Part shown: positions 18,082-25,803 of the stretch, piece by piece
Numbering within the stretch: the first letter of the stretch is position 1
Layout of the letters: each line of letters opens with the position of its first letter
From: Lentimicrobiaceae bacterium
GTDB taxonomy: Bacteria > Bacteroidota > Bacteroidia > Bacteroidales > Lentimicrobiaceae
DNA: 64,000 bases
Reading direction: 5' to 3'
NCBI GenBank assembly: GCA_020636745.1
Contig: JACJXH010000004.1
Location: 339,039-403,038, forward strand
Notes under the pieces: generated by a model
What the model was told of the DNA's origin: nothing
Seen by the model: the letters and a program-made list of their open reading frames with translations, nothing else
Databases searched by the model: none
Made by a program: the position numbers and the translations under genes

Positions 18082-18089
18082 CAAATTTA
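18082..18089 (-). promoter_or_regulatory. Promoter -7 box of the propeller kinase
   Basis: CAAATTTA on the + strand is TAAATTTG on the minus strand, an exact TAnnTTTG match 26 bases before the kinase start. Confidence 0.5.
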
Positions 18090-18261
18090 ATACAATTTAA
18101 CCTCCCTTACTTCTCTTTTTATTTATCAATCATCGCTTTTTATGTCAAACATAAGATACTGCATCTTTTGTTTTGCGTTTTCTTCTTTTTAACATGATTA
18201 ACCTTTTATCAAACAAAGCTGCAAAAATCCTGAATTCATTTTTATTATATCTCAACTTTTA

Positions 18262-18276
18262 ACACTATCTTAGTGT
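18262..18276. promoter_or_regulatory. Short inverted repeat before pfk
   Basis: ACACTA and TAGTGT are perfect arms around TCT, 44 bases before the phosphofructokinase ATG. It could be an operator, but 6-bp arms can occur by chance. Confidence 0.25.
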
Positions 18277-18319
18277 GACAAAAACACAAACTTCATTTTA
18301 TTCATTATCAATTTCTTAC

Positions 18320-19363
18320 ATGGCTAAATCTAAAAATATTAATAAAAGAATTGGCATTCTGACCGCTGGAGGTGACTGCCCTGGAATAAACGCTGCCATA
18401 AGAAGTGTAGGAAAAACAGCCATTTCTGATTATGGAATGGAGATTTTAGGAATATCTTCAGGCTTCCTTGGATTAATTGAAAAAGACTTTTCTATTCTTG
18501 ACGAAAATCATTTATCCGGTATTCTGACTCTTGGAGGAACCATCCTGGGCACCTCCAGAGAAAAACCTTACAAAAAAAATGAAACAGCCAATGGCAAATC
18601 AGAAAAGCCCAAGCTTATTAAAAAGCATTACCATGAAATGAACCTTGACGGCCTGGTTTGCATTGGCGGTAACGGAACGATGCGAACAGCGGCCCTGCTT
18701 GCTGAAGAAGGCCTGAATATCATTGGCCTTCCTAAAACCATTGATAATGACGTTTGGGGAACAGATGTCACCTTCGGGTTTGATTCTGCCGTTTGGATTG
18801 CCACTGACGCCATAGATAGGCTGCACACAACTGCCAACTCACATAAACGCATCATGGTTATTGAACTGATGGGTCACCATGCCGGATGGCTGGCACTGTA
18901 CTCCGGCATTGCCGGCGGTGGTGACGTTATCCTTATTCCTGAAATTGATTACAAAGAGGAGGTAGTGGCCAAATATCTGCTTAAAAGAGCCATGAATAAA
19001 AAATCATATTCCATTGTGGTTGTAGCAGAAGGAATCAACAAACCTAAAGGAATTTCTGCCGCACATCATGTTTCTCAGTTTATTCAAAAATATACCGGAC
19101 TCGAAACACGTGAAACTATCCTTGGTTATATTCAACGCGGAGGAAGCCCCTCGCCCATGGATCGCATCCTGGCAACCCGCTATGGAGCACATGCTGTTGA
19201 ACTGATGGCTTCCGGTAATTTTGGACAAATGGTGGCTTCCATTAATGGTAAGATTACCTCTGTTCCCCTTAAAGATGTAGGCAACAAACTCAATATTGTA
19301 CCACAGGATCACCCGCTGATCAAAAAATCACGAAAAATGGGAATCTCTTTTGGCGACAAATAA
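18320..19363 (+). CDS. 6-phosphofructokinase
   Basis: A 347-residue glycolytic enzyme that phosphorylates fructose 6-phosphate. Motifs are GGDCPGINA (about 17-25), IGGNGT (about 116-120), PKTIDNDVWGTD (catalytic Asp about 142) and ELMGHHAGWLAL. In this family Gly at the position of E. coli Gly104 (here Gly119) points to ATP as donor, whereas Lys at the Gly124 position (here Lys139) is the form seen in PPi-dependent and mixed group-III enzymes. Asn replaces the usual Asp next to Gly119. ATP is the likelier donor, but PPi cannot be excluded. ATG 18320 is chosen over the TTG at 18275 because the conserved N-terminus starts there. Confidence 0.9.
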   Translation: MAKSKNINKRIGILTAGGDCPGINAAIRSVGKTAISDYGMEILGISSGFLGLIEKDFSILDENHLSGILTLGGTILGTSREKPYKKNETANGKSEKPKLIKKHYHEMNLDGLVCIGGNGTMRTAALLAEEGLNIIGLPKTIDNDVWGTDVTFGFDSAVWIATDAIDRLHTTANSHKRIMVIELMGHHAGWLALYSGIAGGGDVILIPEIDYKEEVVAKYLLKRAMNKKSYSIVVVAEGINKPKGISAAHHVSQFIQKYTGLETRETILGYIQRGGSPSPMDRILATRYGAHAVELMASGNFGQMVASINGKITSVPLKDVGNKLNIVPQDHPLIKKSRKMGISFGDK

Positions 19364-19403
19364 CAATGATTACAGCATTTGCAAGCCTGGCTGGCAAAAT
19401 CAC

Positions 19404-21887
19404 TTAAAAATCTTCCATATCAGATTCGACCTGCCCATTGCGCTCTCTCTCTTTTTGCCGGTTATAATTGTTGATGCGATAACTAAATCCCAAATAGCCA
19501 ACCCGGCTTTCCATTTTGCGGTTATTTGTGATAAAAAACCCATCACCGGTTGTTTCAGAATTAAACCTTCTGGTATCAAACACATCACTCACCCTTAAGC
19601 TTAAAGATGCTTTCCCTTTCAAAAAGTCATACCTGAATGCCACATCTGCAAAATACACCTCTGCATCCCTGTCCTGAGCTTCAACCTCGGGTGATTCATA
19701 GTTTCCGGCTACCATCAATGAACCATTCTTCATCAGATTGAATGTCATATTGATTTTGGCTGTCCACATATTGCCTCTTACCGTTTCAAGACCTGTAACT
19801 TCACTCCCCTTTATTACATTCCTGAATATCGAAACATTGGCATTGGCTTTAAACCATTTTGCAAACTCCCTGTTTCCTATAAATTCCATTCCGTATGCTG
19901 TTCCACTGGTCAGATTCCTGTATGTGGTAGAGGTCACACCACTCTCTTCCAACGAAACTATTCTATCAATAATGCCCGTTGTATGCCGATAAAAAGCCGT
20001 TGCATTCAACGAATTCTTACCCCAGAAATTTGACCACCCAAGTTCATAGGAGTTGATAAATTCAGGATCTAATTTTGGATTGCCAAACCTGATATTCAAT
20101 GAATCAGAGTAATCAACAAAAGGATTCAGCTGCCTGTTTGAAGGCCTTGATACCCTGCGGCTGTAACTGAGCAAAAATTGCTGCTTTACACTTGATTCAT
20201 AAACCAGGTGAACAGACGGGTATAAGCTCATATATGACTGATCAAACTTTTCATTGGTTAAGGTGAGTTCCGAATTTGATATCAGCTGCTCTAGCCTGAC
20301 TCCTGCCTGATATTTTAATTTTTTGTATGATGATGAATAAATCCCATAAACAGCATGTATCTGTTCCAGGTAATCAAAATAATTATTTGCCAGCGGATTC
20401 AGTATCCATTTATCTGTTTCATAATCATAGTCTTCCAGGTAATTTCGCATGCTAAGGTCTTTAACAGTGCTCTTGAATCCCGTTTCAACACGACCGCCAT
20501 TTCCAACAGGTGTTGAATAGTTAGACTGTAACATATACATCAAATTCGTATTGTTCGAGCCGGAGTTCTGAAGTGTAGGATATAGCTGCGCTTCATCAGA
20601 AAAAAATTCCGTTTGCTCAATTTTCTGACTCCCACTCATGCTGTTGTCATTGATCATAAAATCAGCGGTCAATTCCCTGCCTTTGGTTGAAAAAGTTCTT
20701 TTATACGAAGCATTATAACTATATGACTGTATACTGCGATCTGATGAGCTATAACGGTTAAATTTTCTGACAAGAACATCATCGGCATTAAATGAACGCG
20801 ACAAAATATCACCCTTATTACCAAAATCCATATCTCTGTATTGAAATGAAAGGGTAAGTGTGTTATAGTTGTCAATTAAAAAATCAACGCCTGTATTCAG
20901 ATTCTGCATATTTCTGTTATTTGTCATCTCCTGATTCTGAAGCAATACAGAAGAAACACCCTCATAAGTTGTTGTGCGATTGGATTCTCCGGATGAATTA
21001 AACCTGCCAAACCGGGCATCATAACCTGCAAACAAATTAAATTTTGACTGTCTGAGGTTAAAATTCAGGGAGCCATTGTATCTATCGCCTGTACCAGCTG
21101 TGGCCGAAACCAGCCCATTCAGCCCCTGAAGGCTTTTTTTCTTTAACACAATATTGATAATTCCTGAAGTACCTTCCGGATCATATCTTACCGAAGGATT
21201 GGTAATTACTTCAATTGATTCGATTGAACTTGCCGGAATCTGCTGAAGCAGGTCACCACTGCTGATTTCTGCCAATCCCGAGGGCTTGCCATCAACAAGA
21301 ATAGTAACATTACTGCTTCCCCTAAGGCTCACATTTCCATCAACATCTACTTTTACTGATGGTATATTTTGCATCACTTCAACAGCAGAGCCTCCAATTG
21401 AAGCAATGCTCTTGTCAACATTGATAATCTTTTTATCCAGATTGTTTACCATCATTTCCTTTTCAGCCGTAATTTCAACACCCGAAAGCCCTGTCGCTTT
21501 ATTTTTCAAAGGAACAATACCAAGATTAATCTCCGGATTGTCAGGCCTTATCATAACATCTTTAATCATTTTGGTCTCATAACCCATAAACTGAATTCTG
21601 ACCAAATACTTCCCGGTTTTCAGCTGTTCAACTTTGAAATTCCCCTTTGAATCGCTGATTGTACCACCTGCAATTGAAGAATCCCTCGGGCTGATGAGGG
21701 CAATACTTCCATATTCAATGGCATAACCGGAAGCTTCGTCAACCAGCTTACCTTTGAGTATGCCGATTGCAGGCCTTTCGCCTCCACCGCCGCCTCTGCC
21801 CTGTCCGTTTTGTGCCAGAACTTCTGACACACTTAATAGCGCCACAATAAGCAAGAATAACGAGTAAGATGTAATTTTTAATTTCAT
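19404..21887 (-). CDS. TonB-dependent outer-membrane receptor (OMP_b-brl_3 type)
   Basis: An 827-residue outer-membrane protein. A signal peptide (LLIVALLSVSEVLAQ) and a short Gly/Arg-rich linker lead into a carboxypeptidase-regulatory-like domain (about 40-125), a plug domain (about 130-240; includes SLRGSSNVTILVDGKPSG) and a long beta-barrel. It lacks the C-terminal Phe usual for BAM substrates and ends in an acidic tail (ESDMEDF) with Phe last. Family members take up siderophores, peptides or unknown ligands; this is not a SusC. It converges on pfk. ATG 21887 is chosen because the signal peptide starts there. Confidence 0.85.
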   Translation of the reverse strand: MKLKITSYSLFLLIVALLSVSEVLAQNGQGRGGGGGERPAIGILKGKLVDEASGYAIEYGSIALISPRDSSIAGGTISDSKGNFKVEQLKTGKYLVRIQFMGYETKMIKDVMIRPDNPEINLGIVPLKNKATGLSGVEITAEKEMMVNNLDKKIINVDKSIASIGGSAVEVMQNIPSVKVDVDGNVSLRGSSNVTILVDGKPSGLAEISSGDLLQQIPASSIESIEVITNPSVRYDPEGTSGIINIVLKKKSLQGLNGLVSATAGTGDRYNGSLNFNLRQSKFNLFAGYDARFGRFNSSGESNRTTTYEGVSSVLLQNQEMTNNRNMQNLNTGVDFLIDNYNTLTLSFQYRDMDFGNKGDILSRSFNADDVLVRKFNRYSSSDRSIQSYSYNASYKRTFSTKGRELTADFMINDNSMSGSQKIEQTEFFSDEAQLYPTLQNSGSNNTNLMYMLQSNYSTPVGNGGRVETGFKSTVKDLSMRNYLEDYDYETDKWILNPLANNYFDYLEQIHAVYGIYSSSYKKLKYQAGVRLEQLISNSELTLTNEKFDQSYMSLYPSVHLVYESSVKQQFLLSYSRRVSRPSNRQLNPFVDYSDSLNIRFGNPKLDPEFINSYELGWSNFWGKNSLNATAFYRHTTGIIDRIVSLEESGVTSTTYRNLTSGTAYGMEFIGNREFAKWFKANANVSIFRNVIKGSEVTGLETVRGNMWTAKINMTFNLMKNGSLMVAGNYESPEVEAQDRDAEVYFADVAFRYDFLKGKASLSLRVSDVFDTRRFNSETTGDGFFITNNRKMESRVGYLGFSYRINNYNRQKERERNGQVESDMEDF

Positions 21888-21908
21888 CGGGTAATTGATT
21901 AGGGTTGG

Positions 21909-21916
21909 CAAAAATA
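21909..21916 (-). promoter_or_regulatory. Promoter -7 box of the receptor gene
   Basis: CAAAAATA on the + strand reads TATTTTTG on the minus strand, matching TAnnTTTG, 22 bases before the receptor start codon. Confidence 0.5.
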
Positions 21917-22071
21917 CCATAAATACATGAAGCTTTCTGAGTTTAACAATTTTCTACGCAGGATAATCATTCGACACCTTCATTCGACACCATCTTGCTG
22001 ATTTTCTTTTGCTGTTAGTTGTAATTTTTATCCATTTCATGCAGTAAGCAAAGAATGTCTATCAATTATCT

Positions 22072-22079
22072 TAATTTTG
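22072..22079 (+). promoter_or_regulatory. Promoter -7 box of the M14 peptidase
   Basis: TAATTTTG matches TAnnTTTG and lies 27 bases before the ATG at 22107. No clear -33 element is visible. Confidence 0.5.
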
Positions 22080-22106
22080 TCATGTAAATACTCTTAAACC
22101 ATAGTC

Positions 22107-23894
22107 ATGAGAAACACGCTTACCATATTCCTTCTATTGTTCAATCTCATACTGAACGCTCAGAACTGGGACACTGATTACGAAAAATCTGATTTTAAAA
22201 AGACGCCAACGTATGCCGAAACTATAGATTATTGCCAGCGCCTGGCCGATGCTTCTCCCTTAGCCAGCATGGTCAACCTGGGCTTAAGTCCCCAGGGAAA
22301 TGCAATTCCCATGATGATAATTGACCGCGATGGATTAAAAACTCCAGAAGCCATAAGAGCCAAAGGACGCATTGTTGTGTTGGTACAGGCATGCATTCAC
22401 CCTGGCGAACCCGAGGGAAAAGACGCCATGCTACTGCTAATAAGAGACTTAATCATCCACCGCAAGCAAAAAGAGTTGCTTGAAAAAGCAAGCATCCTTT
22501 TTATTCCAATTTTTAATGTGGACGGGCACGAGAGATTTGGCCCCTATAACCGAATAAACCAAAACGGGCCCGAAGAAATGGGCTGGCGCACCAATGCCCT
22601 GAATCTTAACCTGAACCGCGACTTTCTGAAAGCCGAATCGCCCGAAATGCAGCACTGGCTTAAAATGTACACACAATGGCTTCCCGAATTCTTTATCGAC
22701 ATACACACTTCAGATGGGGCCGATTACCAATACCCTCTTACTTACAGCATTGAAATTTCAGGCAATCTTGATTCAGGCTTAACCCGCTGGCTCAACAATA
22801 TATATGAACCCCGTATTACAGGCAAGATGAAAGAGGCTGGATACCCGATATTTCCTTATGTCCAGTTCAGAAAATGGCATGACCCCAGAAGCGGACTTCG
22901 CACAGGACCTGCCCCATCAATGATTTCGCAAGGTTACGCTGCCGTGCAGAATCGCCCTGCACTGCTGATTGAAACCCATATGCTTAAAAACTATAAAACA
23001 CGCGTTGATGCTACATACCAAATGTTAACGCATTCACTGTTCATTTTAAACCATCAGGCCGAAACATTGAAAACCCTGATTGACATGGCCGACAAATCAA
23101 CTGCATCGCCAAACTTCAGAACACAAAAATACCCCTTGTGCATCAAAACCAGCCAAACAGACAGCACAATGGTACAGTTTGAAGGCTTCGAATACAAAAA
23201 TGTAAAGAGCGACCTCACCGGAGGCGACTGGTTTATATATGACAACACCAGGCCAGTAACCATGACTCTACCGTTTTTCAACAAAACATACGTTGAAACT
23301 GAAACTCAACTTCCTGAAGCATACCTTATTCCTGCTGAATGGGCTTCTTTAGCCGGAAAACTTAAACTTCACGGCATCAAAATGAATCAGTTAACCGAAT
23401 CTGCCGAATTAAATATCAACTCATATAAATTTCACGACTGTTCTTTCAGCCCCGAACCAAACGAAGGTCACCAGAAAGTCAATGCAAAATATGACGAAAT
23501 TGTTGAAACACGCAAATTCCCTAAAGGCTCTTTCGTAATACTTACCAATCAACGAACAGCTAAAGTAATAGCTGCAGCACTTGAGCCGGCGTCACCTGGC
23601 TCATTTTTCGAGTGGGGTTATTTCAACACGATTCTTGAACAAAAAGAATACAGCGAAACCTATGTTATGGAAACCATGGCGCGTGAAATGCTAAACACAG
23701 ATGCCAACCTCAAAAAAGAGTTTGAAACCAGAATGAAAGACCCCGATTTTGCAGGCAGCCAATGGAATATTCTTAACTGGTTTTACAGCAAAACACCTTA
23801 CTGGGACAACAAATTCAACATTTACCCTGTAGGCAGGGTTTTCGAAAAAGCTTCTGTCACTTACCTGAAAAATATTTCGGTTCCTGTTGAATAA
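22107..23894 (+). CDS. Secreted M14-family zinc carboxypeptidase
   Basis: A 595-residue exported metallopeptidase. The signal peptide (MRNTLTIFLLLFNLILNAQ) precedes an M14 catalytic domain. The zinc ligands His98 and Glu101 are in HPGE, the third ligand is probably in DIHTSDG (about residue 198), and the catalytic Glu is probably in LLIETHML (about 290). An additional domain of about 270 residues without a recognised name follows. There is no T9SS sorting domain, so the protein is probably periplasmic or surface-retained by another route. It would trim peptide C-termini and complement the S46 peptidase at 55 kb. Confidence 0.85.
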   Translation: MRNTLTIFLLLFNLILNAQNWDTDYEKSDFKKTPTYAETIDYCQRLADASPLASMVNLGLSPQGNAIPMMIIDRDGLKTPEAIRAKGRIVVLVQACIHPGEPEGKDAMLLLIRDLIIHRKQKELLEKASILFIPIFNVDGHERFGPYNRINQNGPEEMGWRTNALNLNLNRDFLKAESPEMQHWLKMYTQWLPEFFIDIHTSDGADYQYPLTYSIEISGNLDSGLTRWLNNIYEPRITGKMKEAGYPIFPYVQFRKWHDPRSGLRTGPAPSMISQGYAAVQNRPALLIETHMLKNYKTRVDATYQMLTHSLFILNHQAETLKTLIDMADKSTASPNFRTQKYPLCIKTSQTDSTMVQFEGFEYKNVKSDLTGGDWFIYDNTRPVTMTLPFFNKTYVETETQLPEAYLIPAEWASLAGKLKLHGIKMNQLTESAELNINSYKFHDCSFSPEPNEGHQKVNAKYDEIVETRKFPKGSFVILTNQRTAKVIAAALEPASPGSFFEWGYFNTILEQKEYSETYVMETMAREMLNTDANLKKEFETRMKDPDFAGSQWNILNWFYSKTPYWDNKFNIYPVGRVFEKASVTYLKNISVPVE

Positions 23895-24184
23895 TCAGTC
23901 ATCTGCTGTTTTCATATTTTAAAATGAAATTTCAAAGACACTGACAGCGTCTGTTAAGCAGTACGCTATACGAAATATTTAAGTCAACTACTTTTTGCTG
24001 GCCTGTATTTTCATGCCCGGCAATTCTTTATCTTTATGCAGTAATTGTCATACCACACAAGCTCACAAGCAATTACAAAAATTGCTATTACTTGCCTTAA
24101 TACAAGCCCAAACAAAGTTGAAAAATTTTAACTGGCAGCTTGCAAAAATTGAAAACATCATTTACTTTTACGCCTTTGCACTTA

Positions 24185-24221
24185 GTGTCGCAATTACACA
24201 AACATAGTGTAATTATGACAC
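24185..24221. promoter_or_regulatory. Imperfect palindrome, candidate operator of the glycan locus
   Basis: GTGTCGCAATTACAC (24185-24199) and GTGTAATTATGACAC (24207-24221) are inverted repeats matching at 13 of 15 positions around a 7-base spacer. No U-run follows. A TTTGCAC element lies immediately to its left. It is about 125 bases upstream of the -7 box of the transporter gene. Confidence 0.5.
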
Positions 24222-24345
24222 AACTCTTCAGCCAAAAATCACGTTGATGAGGAAGGGTGATTTTATAAGATTGATTGCAACAAACAACATGCAATAGATT
24301 TAAAAAACAGCCTTGGCAAATACACTGAGAGTTACAGAAAATTCA

Positions 24346-24353
24346 TAAATTTG
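24346..24353 (+). promoter_or_regulatory. Promoter -7 box of the glycan locus
   Basis: TAAATTTG matches TAnnTTTG exactly, 72 bases before the transporter start codon. Confidence 0.5.
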
Positions 24354-24424
24354 ATATTACGGCTAAAACAGCAAAACGATAAAATATCCCTAAATCAACA
24401 GACTTAACCCCAAAAAGCAACCAA

Positions 24425-25762
24425 ATGGACAAACAGGACAACAGTTTTAAAGTAGGAATGTCGGTTATCGGCTCCATATTTTTCATCTTTGGCTTTGCCA
24501 CAACCTTTATTATCACACTGAGTGCTAAAGTAAAAGACATCTTCGCCCTCAGCGAATTTGAAGCTCAGATGTTGAATTTTGCATTTTTCATCACCTACGC
24601 TCTAATCTCAATCCCCATTGGGCTTTACATTAAAAAAATCGGCTATAAAAGGGCTTTGGTAATTGGCTTATTACTTATGGCTGCTGGAGGTTTTCTGTTC
24701 TTCCCTTCATCCAGTATCCCATCATTCCCCTTATTTTTAGTTTCTACCTTTATTCTTGCTGCAGGTGTAGTATTTCTGCAAACAGCAGCCAACCCTTATG
24801 TAACAGCTTTAGGGCCTGCAGATACCGCTTCAAGCCGTCTGAATCTGACTCAAGCCTTAAACTCTATTGCAACCATGCTGGCACCATGGATTATTGCTGT
24901 ATTTATTTTTAAAAGTGTAGGAGAACTTTTACCGGTTGAGAAAGCACAAACTGTACAATTGCCCTTCATCATCATGAGCGTTTTGATTGTGATTATTGCT
25001 GTCATGATCATGTTTATTAAGTTACCTGAAATATCACAACAATCCACAGAGAAGAAAAGTGTATGGAAATACCCCCATGTTTTACTGGGCGCACTTGCTA
25101 TATTCTTTTATGTTGGCGCTGAAGTGGGTAATGGCGGAATGATTATCAATTATCTTAAATCAACCAATGGAATGGATCCGGAAACTGCTTCAAAGTATGC
25201 AGCCATCTATTGGGGAGGAGCCATGGTTGGCCGTTTCTTTGGCTCATTCATGTTCTCCGGAATTAGCATGTCCAAAAAAATCACCTATGCTCTTCCTGTT
25301 TTGCTGCTAGCATTCGTTTCAGGCTCTTTTGTAACCGACTGGAGCTGGAGTATTGGCGGAATTTTCCTTGGCATTGCAGTGATTAATTTTCTAATCATGC
25401 AAATTGGCACAGGTAAAGCTGCCCGTACACTGGCTGTTTTTGCCCTGGTTGCTGCCGCACTTGACCTCATTACAAGCTTTGGAACAGGAACAATAGCATT
25501 ATGGACACTTGTTTCCATCGGTTTATTCAATTCAATTATGTTCCCGAACATCTTTACGCTTGCCGTTAAAGACCTTGACAACGGAGAGCTCAGCACTGCA
25601 TCAGGCATTATCAACACCCTTATTTTTGGTGGCGCCATCATTCCTCCAATCATGGGCGGTGTTGCCGACAGCTTTGGCTACACCTGGGCCTTTATTGTTC
25701 CTGCACTTTGTTACCTCTACATCTTCTTCTATGCTGTTAAAGGAAGTCAGATAAGAAGGTAA
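24425..25762 (+). CDS. Sugar MFS transporter, fucose/glucose permease (FHS) family
   Basis: A 445-residue inner-membrane protein with about 12 TMs, of the FHS branch of the major facilitator superfamily (FucP/GluP-like). Family features are FIFGFATTF in TM1, the QTAANPYVTALGP motif in TM4-5 (about 120-132), NLTQALNS, and SIMFPNIFTLAVKDL in the C-terminal half. It likely imports the mono- or disaccharide released by the neighbouring glycosidase using H+ or Na+. It is the first gene of a four-gene unit on this strand (transporter, glycosidase, SusC, SusD; gaps of 41, 109 and 18 bases). Confidence 0.9.
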   Translation: MDKQDNSFKVGMSVIGSIFFIFGFATTFIITLSAKVKDIFALSEFEAQMLNFAFFITYALISIPIGLYIKKIGYKRALVIGLLLMAAGGFLFFPSSSIPSFPLFLVSTFILAAGVVFLQTAANPYVTALGPADTASSRLNLTQALNSIATMLAPWIIAVFIFKSVGELLPVEKAQTVQLPFIIMSVLIVIIAVMIMFIKLPEISQQSTEKKSVWKYPHVLLGALAIFFYVGAEVGNGGMIINYLKSTNGMDPETASKYAAIYWGGAMVGRFFGSFMFSGISMSKKITYALPVLLLAFVSGSFVTDWSWSIGGIFLGIAVINFLIMQIGTGKAARTLAVFALVAAALDLITSFGTGTIALWTLVSIGLFNSIMFPNIFTLAVKDLDNGELSTASGIINTLIFGGAIIPPIMGGVADSFGYTWAFIVPALCYLYIFFYAVKGSQIRR

Positions 25763-25803
25763 TACCTTCATCGATTTTCAATTCACAAGTTGATTTACAC
25801 AAA

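Larger units (their letters stand above)
23895..24424. other. Regulatory intergenic region before the glycan locus
   Basis: No convincing gene is present; a 70-codon open frame at 23995-24207 has no start context or family resemblance. The region carries a 37-bp imperfect palindrome (24185-24221) and a -7 box (24346-24353), both listed separately. Confidence 0.5.

Noticed and set aside
23995..24207. 70-codon open frame in the region before the glycan locus
   Set aside because: It crosses the candidate operator, has no start context and resembles no protein.
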